A stretch of DNA of 64,000 nt from Bacillota bacterium (GCA_023422005.1 JAEZSC010000151.1:36349-100348); one strand, 5' to 3'; numbered from the stretch's first letter, positions 44,210-54,799 are shown. Translations and numbers: made by a program. Notes: generated from the letters alone by a model not told the origin.

Positions 44210-45072
44210 AAAGAACGAAACTTGACTTCCTAATAGCGGTCTGCGCCTTGGCTCTGCTGGTTGAGCTGGCTGTCTTCGTGTCGTCTTCGCTTTCGGCATC
44301 CGCCTCGTCGGATGCTCCTATGGACGGGGTCCGGCTGCCCATCATCATGTACCACAGCATCGTTAACGCACCAAACCGCTGGGGAACCTATGTGATCAGC
44401 TCCGATGAGCTGGAAAGCGATTTGAAGTATCTTGAAGAGAACCACTATACAACCGTTACGATACAGGACCTGATCGGATATGTATACGAGGGTAAGGCGC
44501 TGCCGGAAAAGCCCGTCATGCTGACGTTCGATGACGGATACTACAACAACTACCTGTACGTCCTCCCGCTGCTGGAAAAGCACAACATGCGAGCTGTCAT
44601 CTCAATTGTCGGGATATATACGGACAGATTCAGCGTTGCGGTGGACAACAATCCCCTTTACTCCCATGTAACCTGGCCTCAGATCAGGGAAATGGTGAAT
44701 TCCGGATACGTCGAGATTCAGAATCATTCCTACGACCTGCATAAGATCAGCAAGGATCGCAGCGCGAGCATGAAGGTCAGCGGAGAGTCCATCGAGCATT
44801 ATCGGGCCATCTTGATATCGGACACCATCAAACTGCAGTCGCTTATGGATATCAACACAGGCCGAATGCCGACAGCCTTCACCTACCCCTTCGGGCTCGT
44901 GAGCAAGGACTCCACCGCCATCATAAAGGACATAGGCTTCAAAGCCTCGCTGTCCTGCTATTCGGGAATCAACCAGATTACCGATGATCCGGACAGCCTG
45001 TATTTGTTGAAACGATTGTTAAGGCCCCACGGAAAGCCGGTATCGCGGCTGCTGGCTGGAAAATATAAGTAG
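44206..45072 (+). CDS. Polysaccharide deacetylase (NodB domain), membrane-anchored
   Basis: This 288-aa extracytoplasmic enzyme removes N-acetyl groups from peptidoglycan or another polysaccharide. It has an N-terminal anchor (LIAVCALALLVELAVFV, about 8-27), then IIMYHSIVN, the catalytic aspartates in MLTFDDGYYNN, the metal histidines in QNHSYDLH and the FTYPFG motif. The ATG at 44206 lies inside the amidase stop (ATGA) with AGGAGG upstream. Coupling to a CwlD-like amidase suggests muramic-delta-lactam formation as with PdaA, although the domain looks closer to PgdA/IcaB-like deacetylases. Confidence 0.87.
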   Translation: MKRTKLDFLIAVCALALLVELAVFVSSSLSASASSDAPMDGVRLPIIMYHSIVNAPNRWGTYVISSDELESDLKYLEENHYTTVTIQDLIGYVYEGKALPEKPVMLTFDDGYYNNYLYVLPLLEKHNMRAVISIVGIYTDRFSVAVDNNPLYSHVTWPQIREMVNSGYVEIQNHSYDLHKISKDRSASMKVSGESIEHYRAILISDTIKLQSLMDINTGRMPTAFTYPFGLVSKDSTAIIKDIGFKASLSCYSGINQITDDPDSLYLLKRLLRPHGKPVSRLLAGKYK

Positions 45073-45288
45073 GCGGGCGAAGACCCGGCGGCAGAGGGGA
45101 TCATGAGCGCGGAGCTGTTCCCCTGCCGGGTTGCACGGATATGAGGCTGGAATCTCAGGATTGCGGCAGCCATACGTGGAACGTTTCTCCAGGTTCGTGA
45201 GTCTAAGAGTTGTCGCAGAACCGGAGATTGCCGCGCTTTGTGCCGCATCGCCGAAACAAAAGAAAAACGGAGCTTAACGAACAAAGCC

Positions 45289-46674
45289 ATGAAATACAAT
45301 AAAATTACGATCCTGCTGCCGGCGCTGTGCGTGCTGCTTTTAAGCGCCTGTTCGGGGATAGGCGTCTTTCTGGGCCAGGTGGCTCAATTCGAGCTGCCCG
45401 CCGCCTGGGGAATGCCTGCCAACCCCGACGCTACAGCCGGCAAGCACCAGGAGGGCCAGCCGATGATCACCGCCGACGCTTCCGGCCATGGCCGGTTCGA
45501 ACCCACACCCACCAACATCGTTGCCCCCAACGCCGGCGCAGCGGAGTGGTTGGTCAACTGCGACGAATCCGTATCCCTGCGCGAAGCGCCGGACTACGGT
45601 GCCAAGTCCATCCGCAAGGTGCTCAAGGGCGAATCCGTGGAAGTGCTCGGGTTCATAGGGGTGTTTGCGAAGGTCAAGTACGGTTCACTGGAAGGTTATA
45701 TCCTCTCAAGCTATGTGAAGCCCGAGTCCGGCGGGTTCGAAAGCGAGCTGCGCATCGTGCGCCCGGTGGAGAACTACAGCTACGGGCAAATGCTGGACGA
45801 CATGGAGAAGCTCAAGAAAAAGTATCCCTCCAAGGTGACGCTGGGCAGCATAGGCCGCAGCGAGGAAGGCGCAGATATCCCGGTTATGATCGTCGGGAGC
45901 CCGGACGCCAAGCATCAGGTGCTCGTACAGGGGGCCATGCACGGGCGGGAGCACGCGACGGCCTGGCTGGTTATGGCCCAGGCAGAGTACATGCTTGCAT
46001 CCGGCAGCCGCGACTTCATGGGCGGCACGATCAAAGAAGCGCTGCGGAATGTGAGCTTCCACATCATCCCCATGAGCAACCCCGATGGCGTCAAGATCAG
46101 CCAGCAGCGCGTGCTGTCGAAACAGCAGATGGCGATATACGAGAGCGACAGGGCCAAGGGGTACACAAAAAGCAGCCCCGCAGAATACGCAGCCTTATGG
46201 AAGGCCAACGCGCGCGGCGTAGACCTGAACAGGAACTTCGACGCTTCGTGGGACGAGCTGGATATACGGGATCAGCCCTCCACCGAGCGCTACAAGGGAA
46301 CCGCGCCGGTGGACCAGAACGAGAGCCGGGCCCTGGCGCAATATGCGCTGAAACATTCCTTCGCGGCGACGGTCAGCTACCATGCTACGGGCTCCTTGCT
46401 GTACTATGACTACGGCGACGATGTAAGTGTCGTGAAACGATCCTATGACCTCGCCATTGCCATTCAGGATGTAACCGGATATGCGCCGACAAAGGACGAT
46501 GAGCTGGATGCCGGCGGGTTCAAGGATTGGGCGATGGCCCACGGCGGCATTCCCTCTGTGACCGTGGAGGTCGGGTGCCAGGATGCGCCGCTGCAGGAGA
46601 GGGAGATTTACGCTTTGTATGAGCGGAACAAGCTTGTCTTGCCGGCGGTGGCGGCGTGGGTTAAGAAGGGGTAA
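45289..46674 (+). CDS. SH3b-M14 zinc carboxypeptidase, predicted lipoprotein
   Basis: This 461-aa secreted peptidase has a lipoprotein signal ending LLSAC (lipobox Cys near 21), an SH3b domain (about 80-145; VSLREAPDYGAKSIRKVLKGESVEV...GYILSSYVKP) and an M14 catalytic domain (about 155-460). Zinc ligands HGREH and a later HATG histidine, VDLNRNFDASW and the catalytic TVEVG glutamate are present. Such proteins can cut gamma-D-Glu-mDAP bonds in peptidoglycan. The start is set by the signal peptide; its ribosome site is poor. The 216 bp before it hold only a weak inverted repeat (ACCCGGC...GCCGGGT). Confidence 0.85.
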   Translation: MKYNKITILLPALCVLLLSACSGIGVFLGQVAQFELPAAWGMPANPDATAGKHQEGQPMITADASGHGRFEPTPTNIVAPNAGAAEWLVNCDESVSLREAPDYGAKSIRKVLKGESVEVLGFIGVFAKVKYGSLEGYILSSYVKPESGGFESELRIVRPVENYSYGQMLDDMEKLKKKYPSKVTLGSIGRSEEGADIPVMIVGSPDAKHQVLVQGAMHGREHATAWLVMAQAEYMLASGSRDFMGGTIKEALRNVSFHIIPMSNPDGVKISQQRVLSKQQMAIYESDRAKGYTKSSPAEYAALWKANARGVDLNRNFDASWDELDIRDQPSTERYKGTAPVDQNESRALAQYALKHSFAATVSYHATGSLLYYDYGDDVSVVKRSYDLAIAIQDVTGYAPTKDDELDAGGFKDWAMAHGGIPSVTVEVGCQDAPLQEREIYALYERNKLVLPAVAAWVKKG

Positions 46675-47074
46675 CTGTAAAGCCCTTATGGTTTGCTAAA
46701 ATGATTTCTGTTTTTCGTGTCCACTTTTCTGATAAGCGTTCTATTAGTGTTATTTTATCATTGTCGAACCGTATATCGTTTAAATTGTCTATACTTACTT
46801 CATAATAAGCGCTTGGTTTAACTATCTTAATACCTGTGTCTTCGTCAAATACAATTCCTCGGTTCTCATCAAACCCCTCAATCATAAGTCTTGCACCACT
46901 AAATCGCAATCCGCAATGCTCAACTTGAAGGCAAAATTGACAAGAAGAAGTAAAATGCCTATCATAACTACTTCTATCTGTAGTCAAGTATTCTTTTATT
47001 GTAATGGTTTCGCCTTTTAGTTGCTCAAGTTTATTAACCGTATTTTCTAGCTTTTCAATTAACTCCTTATCCAT
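46661..47074 (-). CDS. Hypothetical protein, AT-rich
   Basis: This 137-aa protein of unknown function has an N-terminal coiled-coil stretch (LIEKLENTVNKLEQLKG), a short Cys triplet region (CQFCLQVEHC) and a mixed alpha/beta remainder. No signal peptide or helix in the membrane range is seen. It is AT-richer than its neighbours, which suggests acquisition, and its 3' end overlaps the convergent peptidase gene by 14 bp. AGGAAAGG lies upstream of the ATG. Confidence 0.6.
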   Translation of the reverse strand: MDKELIEKLENTVNKLEQLKGETITIKEYLTTDRSSYDRHFTSSCQFCLQVEHCGLRFSGARLMIEGFDENRGIVFDEDTGIKIVKPSAYYEVSIDNLNDIRFDNDKITLIERLSEKWTRKTEIILANHKGFTVTPS

Positions 47075-47378
47075 ACAGATTGCCTTTCCTGCTAAATATT
47101 AGAGGTTTGTGACACCCCTCAAGTTCAGTTCCTCATTCACCTTTGTACAAGCGCGAAAGTATGGCTATTATAATCCCAAGATATAGCAAATACAATATCA
47201 TATACTAGAGTTTATGAATAAGAAGAGCATGACGCGCCCGTATATCCTTTCAATGGCTATTAAACGTGGTCACACCGAAGGGGTCTGATGATGGAATTCG
47301 AACCCCATGACTGGGCTTGTACCAAGCCCTGAAAAGCCTGCAGCACTTTGATTCTTTGCTGGCACAACCACAGAGAAA
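47075..47378. other. Intergenic region, no gene identified
   Basis: No convincing gene. On the minus strand at about 47280-47330, GGGGTTCGAATTCC and GGCTTGGTACAAGCC resemble the T arm and a stem of a tRNA, but no complete cloverleaf can be built; it may be a decayed tRNA. Confidence 0.35.
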
Positions 47379-47410
47379 GCAAAAACCCCAACTTGCGGTG
47401 GGGTTTTTGC
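47379..47410 (-). terminator. Terminator of tRNA-Thr
   Basis: GCAAAAACCCCA and TGGGGTTTTTGC form a perfect 12-bp stem around an 8-nt loop, with the T-run inside the 3' arm, 3 bp downstream of the tRNA. Confidence 0.85.
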
Positions 47411-47413
47411 TTC

Positions 47414-47489
<76 letters not shown>

Positions 47490-47704
47490 ACAAATGGTTT
47501 GTCTGGTGCGAAAGGTATTATAGCAAAAGGACGGGCAAAAAGCAACCACGAAATTTTGATGCATCGATTCAAGCCCACCCTTGCAAGTCTACTTGCACGA
47601 CCCTGCCAAAAAGGAGTATAATTGTATAAATTATCATCCATCATGAAGCGTGTATGAAAGATTTTCCCGCGGAGCTCGGCAAATCCGCGGGTTTGGAGGT
47701 TTTT

Positions 47705-49021
47705 ATGGCCGTCGTCTCCGGTTTGGTCCCCCCTAAGCTCACTTTGGAAGGCCTGAAAAACGCCAATGGCCCTGTAACAATATGCGGTATTGTGCATAAA
47801 ATCCGTGATATGGGTTCTTTCGCCTTCGTCATGCTGCGCACCGGGCGCTATGTGCTGCAATGCGTGGCCGACCAGGCGCTGACCGCCCAATGCCTGGACC
47901 TGCGCGAGGGCTATGGCATCCGCGCCCAGGGCATCGTGCGCGCCGACGGGCGCGCCGCCTACGGATTTGAGATCGCCTTGAGCGCCGTGGAAGTGCTCTC
48001 GCGCTTAGCCGAGCCGCTGCCGGTGACGATCAACAAACGTAAGAGCCACATCTCCATAGAGGCCTCACTGGAATACCGCCCGGCGGCGCTGCGCAACCCC
48101 GCCATGCGCGCGGCCTTCAAGATGCAGGAGGCGCTCAGCCGCGCCTTCCGCGAATACCTGACGGCGCAGGATTTCACCGAGATCCATTCGCCAAAGATCG
48201 TGGGCGCCGGTGCCGAGGGCGGCAGCAACCTATTCAAACTGCAATACTTCGACCGCAAGGTGTTTTTGGCCCAAAGCCCTCAGTTCTACAAGCAAGCCAT
48301 GGTGCCGGTGTTCGAGCGCGTGTTCGAGATCGGCCCGGTGTTCCGCGCTGAGCGCCACAACACCAGCCGCCATCTCAACGAATACACGAGCATGGATTTC
48401 GAGATGGGCTTCATCGACAGCATGTTTGACGTGATGAACATGGAGACCGGCCTGCTGCGCTACACGCTGGAACTTCTGGAGCGTGAATACGCCGAAGAAC
48501 TGCGCGTGCTGGACGTCAAGATGCCACGCATCGGCGGGGATGGCATTCCGGCCATCCGCTTCCACGACGCCAAGGCGGTGCTGGAGAGCAAGTACGGCCG
48601 CAAGATCACTTCCTATAACGACATCGAACCGCAGGAAGAAGTGCTGCTGTGCCAATATGCCCAAGAGGAGTTGGGCTGCCCGTTCCTGTTCGTTACCCAC
48701 TACCCCACGTCGGCGCGGCCCTTCTACGTTATGGAAGACCCGGAGAACTCCGAGGTCACGCTGAGCTTTGACCTGCTGTTCCGCGGCTTGGAGATCACCT
48801 CCGGCGGCCAGCGCATCCATGATTATGACATGCAGGTGGCCAAGATGCGCCGCATGGGCCTGGACCCGGCGGATTTCGAAGGATACCTGATGACCCACAA
48901 ATACGGCACGCCGCCCCACGGCGGCCTGGGCCTGGAGCGCCTGACGATGCAGCTATTGGGGCTGGACAACATCCGCTGGACGGCGCTGTTCCCCCGGGAC
49001 ATGAACCGCGTGGAACCATAA
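47705..49021 (+). CDS. aspS: Aspartyl-tRNA synthetase, archaeal-type (probably non-discriminating)
   Basis: This 438-aa class IIb synthetase has an N-terminal OB anticodon-binding domain (about 1-110) and a catalytic domain with motif 2 FRAERHNTSRHLNEYTSMDFEMGF and motif 3 GGLGLERLTMQLLGLDNIR. It is much shorter than bacterial-type AspRS (about 590 aa) because the GAD insertion is missing, so it is the archaeal/AspRS2 type. These often charge both tRNA-Asp and tRNA-Asn. The gatCAB genes directly downstream, which convert Asp-tRNA-Asn to Asn-tRNA-Asn, support that. The ATG at 47705 follows GGAGG. Confidence 0.93.
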   Translation: MAVVSGLVPPKLTLEGLKNANGPVTICGIVHKIRDMGSFAFVMLRTGRYVLQCVADQALTAQCLDLREGYGIRAQGIVRADGRAAYGFEIALSAVEVLSRLAEPLPVTINKRKSHISIEASLEYRPAALRNPAMRAAFKMQEALSRAFREYLTAQDFTEIHSPKIVGAGAEGGSNLFKLQYFDRKVFLAQSPQFYKQAMVPVFERVFEIGPVFRAERHNTSRHLNEYTSMDFEMGFIDSMFDVMNMETGLLRYTLELLEREYAEELRVLDVKMPRIGGDGIPAIRFHDAKAVLESKYGRKITSYNDIEPQEEVLLCQYAQEELGCPFLFVTHYPTSARPFYVMEDPENSEVTLSFDLLFRGLEITSGGQRIHDYDMQVAKMRRMGLDPADFEGYLMTHKYGTPPHGGLGLERLTMQLLGLDNIRWTALFPRDMNRVEP

Positions 49022-49030
49022 GGAGAGCAT

Positions 49031-49318
49031 ATGGACATCACGACCGATCACGCCGCATACATCGCGAAGCTGGCCAAGCTGAGCTTTAACGAGAAAGAGC
49101 TGGAGGCCATGGCCGCCGACATGCAGAGCATACTGGGCTTTGCTCAGGAGATCAACGAGTTGGATACCTCCAGCGTCGCCCCCATGGAGCATGTGCTGCC
49201 CATACAGAACGTGCTGCGCACCGACGGTGAGCCCTCCCCTTTCGCCCGGGAGGCGCTGCTGGCAAACGCGCCGCAGCAGGTGGACGGCTGCTTTGCCGTG
49301 CCCAAGGTGATCGAGTAG
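49031..49318 (+). CDS. gatC: Asp/Glu-tRNA amidotransferase subunit C
   Basis: This 95-aa GatC links GatA and GatB in the amidotransferase. The start AAYIAKLAKLSFNEKELEAMAADMQSILGFAQEINELDTSSVAPMEHVLP follows the family pattern throughout. It is 9 bp after aspS with GGAG upstream, so the synthetase and amidotransferase are one transcription unit. Confidence 0.95.
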   Translation: MDITTDHAAYIAKLAKLSFNEKELEAMAADMQSILGFAQEINELDTSSVAPMEHVLPIQNVLRTDGEPSPFAREALLANAPQQVDGCFAVPKVIE

Positions 49319-49354
49319 GCCGCGCATTGCTTCAAAAGCCGTTAAGAGGTGACC

Positions 49355-49982
49355 ATGCAGGAAGAAATCAAAGCATCGCTGCGCCTGTCCTACGACGCCA
49401 ACGCCTTGGACAGGGAAAGCGGCGACATGCAGCCGTGGAAACTGCAGCCCAGATCAGCGTATCTTGAGTTGCTGGTGAAAGAGCGCAAGACTTCGCTGCT
49501 GGAGATCGGCGCCGGCCCCGGCAAAGACAGCCGCTTCTTCGCAGACCACGGTATGGACGTGACGGCCACAGATCTGTCGCCCAACATGATCGAGCTGTGC
49601 AAGCAAAAGGGCCTGCGCGCCCAAGTGCTGGATTTCTTCCGCCTGAATGAGCTGGGACGGACCTTTGACGCCGTGTGGTCCATGAACTGCCTGCTGCACG
49701 TGCGCAAAGCCAACCTGGACGCCGTGCTGCGGCAGATCGACGGCGTGCTGAACCCCGATGGCCTGTTCCACATGGGCGTGTACGGGGACAGGGATTTCGA
49801 AGGTGTCCGTGAGGAAGATGTCTGCGAACCCAAGCGGTTCTTTTCCTTCTTTGCCCACGACCACCTGAAGGCCGTGCTAGAAAGGCATTTCGATATTGTG
49901 GAGTTCACCGTCATTGAAACCGGCGACAACGTCGCGTTCCAATCGGTTGTATTGAGAAAACGAGCCAAGGTGCAGGAGTCCT

Positions 49983-49999
<17 letters not shown>
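49355..49999 (+). CDS. Class I SAM methyltransferase inside the gat operon
   Basis: This 214-aa methyltransferase has motif I LLEIGAGPGKDS (about 48-59), motif II VTATDLSPNM and motif IV FDAVWSMNCLLHV. Its position between gatC and gatA is unusual; its end overlaps gatA by 17 bp, so it is co-translated with the amidotransferase. The ATG at 49355 is used (GAGGTG just upstream; a GTG two codons earlier is also possible). The substrate is unknown; a tRNA-linked role is only a guess. Confidence 0.82.
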
Positions 50000-51455
<1,456 letters not shown>

Positions 51456-51468
51456 GCGAGGTAATGTG

Positions 51469-52923
51469 ATGAGCACTGTATACGAAACCGTCATCGGTCT
51501 GGAAATCCACTGCGAGCTGAACACCAAAACCAAGGTGTTCTGCGGCTGCTCCACGGAGTTCGGCGGCGAGCCTAACAGCCACACGTGCCCGGTATGCACA
51601 GCCATGCCCGGCACGCTGCCGGTGCTCAACCGCGAAGCCGTGGAAAAGTGCGTGACCGCAGGCCTGGCACTGGGCTGCGAAATCAACCGCCACGCCAGCA
51701 TGGACCGAAAGAACTACTTCTACCCGGACCTGCCCAAGGCCTACCAAATCAGCCAGCTCTATCAGCCGCTGTGCAAGGGCGGCCTGGTGCGCTTTGCCTA
51801 CACCGACGATCAGGGCAACGCCCGCGAGGGCGCGGTGCGCATCAACCGCATCCACCTGGAAGAGGACGCCGGCAAGTCGCTGCACGACGCCTATGGCCGC
51901 TCCACGCTGCTGGACTTCAACCGCTGTGGCGTGCCTCTCATCGAGATCGTCACTGAGCCGGATATCCGCTCCGCCGAGGAGGCTGGCGCCTTCGTGGACA
52001 CCGTACGCGCCATACTGCAGTTTGCCGGCGTCAGCGAATGCCAGATGCAAAAGGGCAACCTGCGCGCCGACATCAACCTGAGCGTACGCCCCGTGGGTGG
52101 GCCTTTGGGCACCCGCACGGAGATGAAAAACCTAAACAGCCTGAAAGCCATCGTGCGCGCCGCCAAGAGCGAGGCCGCTCGCCAGATTGAGCTGCTGGGC
52201 GAGGGCCGCCGCGTGGTGCAGGAGACCCGCCGCTGGGACGATAACAAGGGCCGCTCCATCGCCATGCGCAGCAAGGAGGAGGCCAACGATTACCGCTACT
52301 TCCCAGATCCCGACCTGCTGCCGATCGTGCTGGACGATGAATGGATGTCCAGGCTGAGCGCGGCACTTCCCGAGCTGCCCGAGGCCAAGCGCGCCCGCTA
52401 TGTGCGCGACTACGGCCTGCCGGAATACGACGCCGCGATACTGACCACCGACCCGGCCATGGCCCGTTTCTTTGAGGAGGCCGCCGCCGGCGCCGCCAGC
52501 GCCAAGGCCGTCAGCAACCTGCTCATGGGCGACATCCTGCGCCGTGTCAAGGAAGACGAGAGCACGACCTTCGCCGCGCTGCCCTTCACACCGGCGAAGT
52601 TGGCGCAGCTTGTGAACCTGTTGGAGGGCGGCACGATCAACAGCACCACGGGCAAGGCCGTGCTGGAGCGCATGTTCTCAGACGAGGGAGACCCCAAGGC
52701 CATCGTGGAAAAGCACGGCCTGGTAAAGGTGTCCGACACCGGCGCGCTGGCCGAAGCCGCCCGCCGCGTCATCGCCGCCAACGCCGACGCCGTGCGCGAC
52801 CATCGCGCCGGTAAGGACAAGGTGTTCGGCTTCCTGATGGGGCAGATGATGAAGGAGACCCGCGGCAAGGCCGACCCCGAGACGGCCAAGCGGGTGCTGC
52901 TGGAGGAGATCGGAAAAGACTAA
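51469..52923 (+). CDS. gatB: Asp/Glu-tRNA amidotransferase subunit B
   Basis: This 484-aa kinase/transamidase subunit activates the misacylated aminoacyl-tRNA. It begins YETVIGLEIHCELNTKTKVFCGC, carries CPVCTAMPGTLPVLN and DLPKAYQISQ, the zinc-site region and the C-terminal helical/YqeY domain (about 330-484). GAGG lies 7 bp before the ATG at 51469; a GTG one codon earlier is the alternative. It is the last gene of the aspS-gatC-methyltransferase-gatA-gatB unit. Confidence 0.96.
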   Translation: MSTVYETVIGLEIHCELNTKTKVFCGCSTEFGGEPNSHTCPVCTAMPGTLPVLNREAVEKCVTAGLALGCEINRHASMDRKNYFYPDLPKAYQISQLYQPLCKGGLVRFAYTDDQGNAREGAVRINRIHLEEDAGKSLHDAYGRSTLLDFNRCGVPLIEIVTEPDIRSAEEAGAFVDTVRAILQFAGVSECQMQKGNLRADINLSVRPVGGPLGTRTEMKNLNSLKAIVRAAKSEAARQIELLGEGRRVVQETRRWDDNKGRSIAMRSKEEANDYRYFPDPDLLPIVLDDEWMSRLSAALPELPEAKRARYVRDYGLPEYDAAILTTDPAMARFFEEAAAGAASAKAVSNLLMGDILRRVKEDESTTFAALPFTPAKLAQLVNLLEGGTINSTTGKAVLERMFSDEGDPKAIVEKHGLVKVSDTGALAEAARRVIAANADAVRDHRAGKDKVFGFLMGQMMKETRGKADPETAKRVLLEEIGKD

Positions 52924-52940
52924 TACTGGTCGAAATGGAC

Positions 52941-53009
52941 GGCAAGAGCAAGCCCTTGCCCTACACTTCTCTGAAAGGAGGATTCGTAGGGCAAGGGCTT
53001 GCCCTTGCC
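52941..53009. repeat. 24-bp inverted repeat between gatB and the polymerase gene
   Basis: Arms at 52941-52964 and 52986-53009 are reverse complements with a single mismatch, separated by 21 bp; each arm itself contains GCAAGCCCTTGC-type palindromes. It sits between convergent 3' ends and may be a bidirectional terminator or one end of a dispersed repeat like those often seen in gut Firmicutes. Confidence 0.65.
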
Positions 53010-53019
53010 GCAGGGTGAT

Positions 53020-54276
53020 CTATACCGGTTTTGTCAATCCCGTCCTGCTCTCCGGCGAATGCCCCCCTCCCATGTGGGTGAACTTGTCGCCGATGAAGCA
53101 AGCGCGGAACAAGGCCCCCTCCCCGTACTTCTCGCGAATCGCGTCCACGGTCGTGTCCAGCCGGGTCAGCCGGTCATACCCCTGGCCATCAAAGAAGCTG
53201 TGCTGCCGAAAGCCATCCCTTGTGGCCTTTCCCACGGACACGCCCAATTGACGGATGGCCGTTTTGCGATCCCAGGCCCGGTCGAACACCTGGCACGCAG
53301 CCTGATAGATCTCCGTCGTCGCGTTGGTCATGGCCTTGAGCTGCGCCTGGTGCGAAAAATCCGCGAACTGGTTGGTGCGGATCTGCACGGTGACACAGCC
53401 GCCGTTCTGCTGATCCTTACGCATGCGCATGCCCACGGTCTCGCACAGCGACAACAGCACCCTGTGGGCCGTAACCGTGTCCGTCACGTCGAAGGGCGTC
53501 GTCGTGGAGTTTCCATACCCCTTGTTCAGCGCGATGTCGCAGGACACGTCGTCATCCATCCTGCCGTTGGCATAGTTCCAGATGACCTCGCCATGCTTGT
53601 GCAGATAGGAGCGCAGCATGGCCGGCGATGCCTTGGCGATGCCGCCGATCGTCTCTATGCCCAGCATCTTGAGCTTGCTCTCGGTGGCGGGGCCTACATA
53701 GAACAGCTCCCCCGCGGGCAGCGGCCACAGCTTGGCCTCGATCTCCGCGGGGAAAAGGGTGTGCACCGCGTCATGTGGCTTGAAGCCGCCGGCCATCTTG
53801 GCCAACAGCTTGTTATCGGAAACCCCTATGTTCACCGTAAATCCCAGCTCGTCGCGGATGCGGTTCTTTATCTTTTCCGCCATCAGCACCGGGGAACCGT
53901 ATAGATGCTCGGTGCCGCTCATGTCCACCCAGGCCTCGTCGATGGAATATTGCTCCACGACCGGCGCAACCTCCTGCAGCAGCGCGATCAGGTGCCGGGA
54001 CGCCTCGACATACAGCGCGTAATCGGGGTTTTCCACGATAAGGCCGGGGCATTTCTTCAACGCCTGGAACAGCGGCTCCCCGGTCTGTATGCCGAAGGCC
54101 TTGGCCGGTATGCTCTTGGCCAGTATGATGGAATGGCGGGACGCCTTGTCGCCGGCGATGGCCGAAGGCACCGTGCGCAGATCGAAGGTCTTTCCCAGCA
54201 CCCTCACCTGATGGCAAGCCGTCCAGGACAAAAAGGCACTGTTGACGTCGATGTGATAGATGGTCCTCTTACCCAT
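53020..54276 (-). CDS. Y-family DNA polymerase (DinB/UmuC type)
   Basis: This 418-aa translesion polymerase has catalytic acids D10 (YHIDVNSAFLSW) and D113-E114 (QYSIDEAWVDMSG), a fingers region with KSIPAKAFGIQTGEP, a thumb helix-hairpin-helix (GPATESKLKMLGIETIGGIA) and a C-terminal little-finger domain (about 240-350). The last ~65 residues are a variable tail. The ATG has GAGGG upstream. It is 7 bp after a small unknown gene that has a LexA box, so both are probably SOS-induced. Confidence 0.93.
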   Translation of the reverse strand: MGKRTIYHIDVNSAFLSWTACHQVRVLGKTFDLRTVPSAIAGDKASRHSIILAKSIPAKAFGIQTGEPLFQALKKCPGLIVENPDYALYVEASRHLIALLQEVAPVVEQYSIDEAWVDMSGTEHLYGSPVLMAEKIKNRIRDELGFTVNIGVSDNKLLAKMAGGFKPHDAVHTLFPAEIEAKLWPLPAGELFYVGPATESKLKMLGIETIGGIAKASPAMLRSYLHKHGEVIWNYANGRMDDDVSCDIALNKGYGNSTTTPFDVTDTVTAHRVLLSLCETVGMRMRKDQQNGGCVTVQIRTNQFADFSHQAQLKAMTNATTEIYQAACQVFDRAWDRKTAIRQLGVSVGKATRDGFRQHSFFDGQGYDRLTRLDTTVDAIREKYGEGALFRACFIGDKFTHMGGGHSPESRTGLTKPV

Positions 54277-54283
54277 GGGTCCC

Positions 54284-54553
54284 TCACATCAGAATGTTGA
54301 ACAGAACCCATTTATGGGTTCGCACCGAATACCGCAGCTCGTACATTTTATGCGATCCTTCCGTGCAGGCCCGGCACACATAGGCGAAGGCTTCCACGCC
54401 CACATACTGTATTTCCTTTTCCGTCACGACCTCCTGGATGCGCACCGTCCGCATGCAATGCTCAGAATCTTCAAACCGAAACCGGATGGGCCGGATGCGC
54501 CCATCGTAATCGCACACCGATATCATTTGCACAGGAATGTTCATCGCGTCCAT
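54284..54553 (-). CDS. Small unknown protein in an SOS operon with the Y-family polymerase
   Basis: This 89-aa protein has a predominantly beta pattern (MISVCDYDGRIRPIRFRFED...VRIQEVVTEKEIQYVGVEAFAYVCRACTEGSHKMYELRYSVRTHKWVLF) and a Cys pair CRAC, with no signal or membrane segment. Similar small proteins sit before dinB genes in other Clostridia, as remembered, but no function is known. AAAGGGG lies 8 bp before the ATG. It is the first gene after the LexA box. Confidence 0.7.
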   Translation of the reverse strand: MDAMNIPVQMISVCDYDGRIRPIRFRFEDSEHCMRTVRIQEVVTEKEIQYVGVEAFAYVCRACTEGSHKMYELRYSVRTHKWVLFNILM

Positions 54554-54589
54554 TCAGAAAGCCCCTTTAACTGTTTATTGCCTTTTTAA

Positions 54590-54601
54590 GAACATATGTT
54601 C
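54590..54601 (-). promoter_or_regulatory. LexA (SOS) box
   Basis: GAACATATGTTC is a perfect palindrome and matches the Gram-positive LexA consensus CGAACRNRYGTTC in its core. It lies 37 bp before the small-gene start, near TTGCTA and AT-rich promoter sequence, and so should control the polymerase operon. Confidence 0.85.
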
Positions 54602-54693
54602 TTATAGCAAGTATATACAGCGCCACACAGGAAATGCAAGCGGTTTTTATTGGTAAATCGGAGACAAAAAAAGCAGGGCATCTGTTGATAAAG

Positions 54694-54780
54694 ATCGCCC
54701 GGCGACATGCGCGGCGGGCGATAGATTGAAGCTATGACAAGTCGTCTGAATCGCCGCCGATGCAACAGCATCGGCGGCGA
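54694..54780 (-). repeat. Dispersed multi-hairpin element, copy D (truncated)
   Basis: On the minus strand it reads H1 (54751-54780: a perfect 13-bp stem around TGTT), the shared box GCGATTCAGACGACTTGTC (54736-54754) and H2 (54694-54722: stem ATCGCCCG/CGGGCGAT, loop CCGCGCATGTCGC, identical to copy B). H3 and H4 are absent. It starts 19 bp after the nitrilase stop codon. Beyond it, 54602-54693 contains no gene. Confidence 0.75.
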
Positions 54781-54799
54781 AGAGGCTGGCCTGCCAGCC

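Noticed and set aside
47262..47350. Possible second tRNA on the minus strand
   Set aside because: A TTCGAAT-like T loop and a GGCTTGGTACAAGCC stem are visible, but acceptor and D arms cannot be paired and U33 is missing; at most a decayed tRNA.
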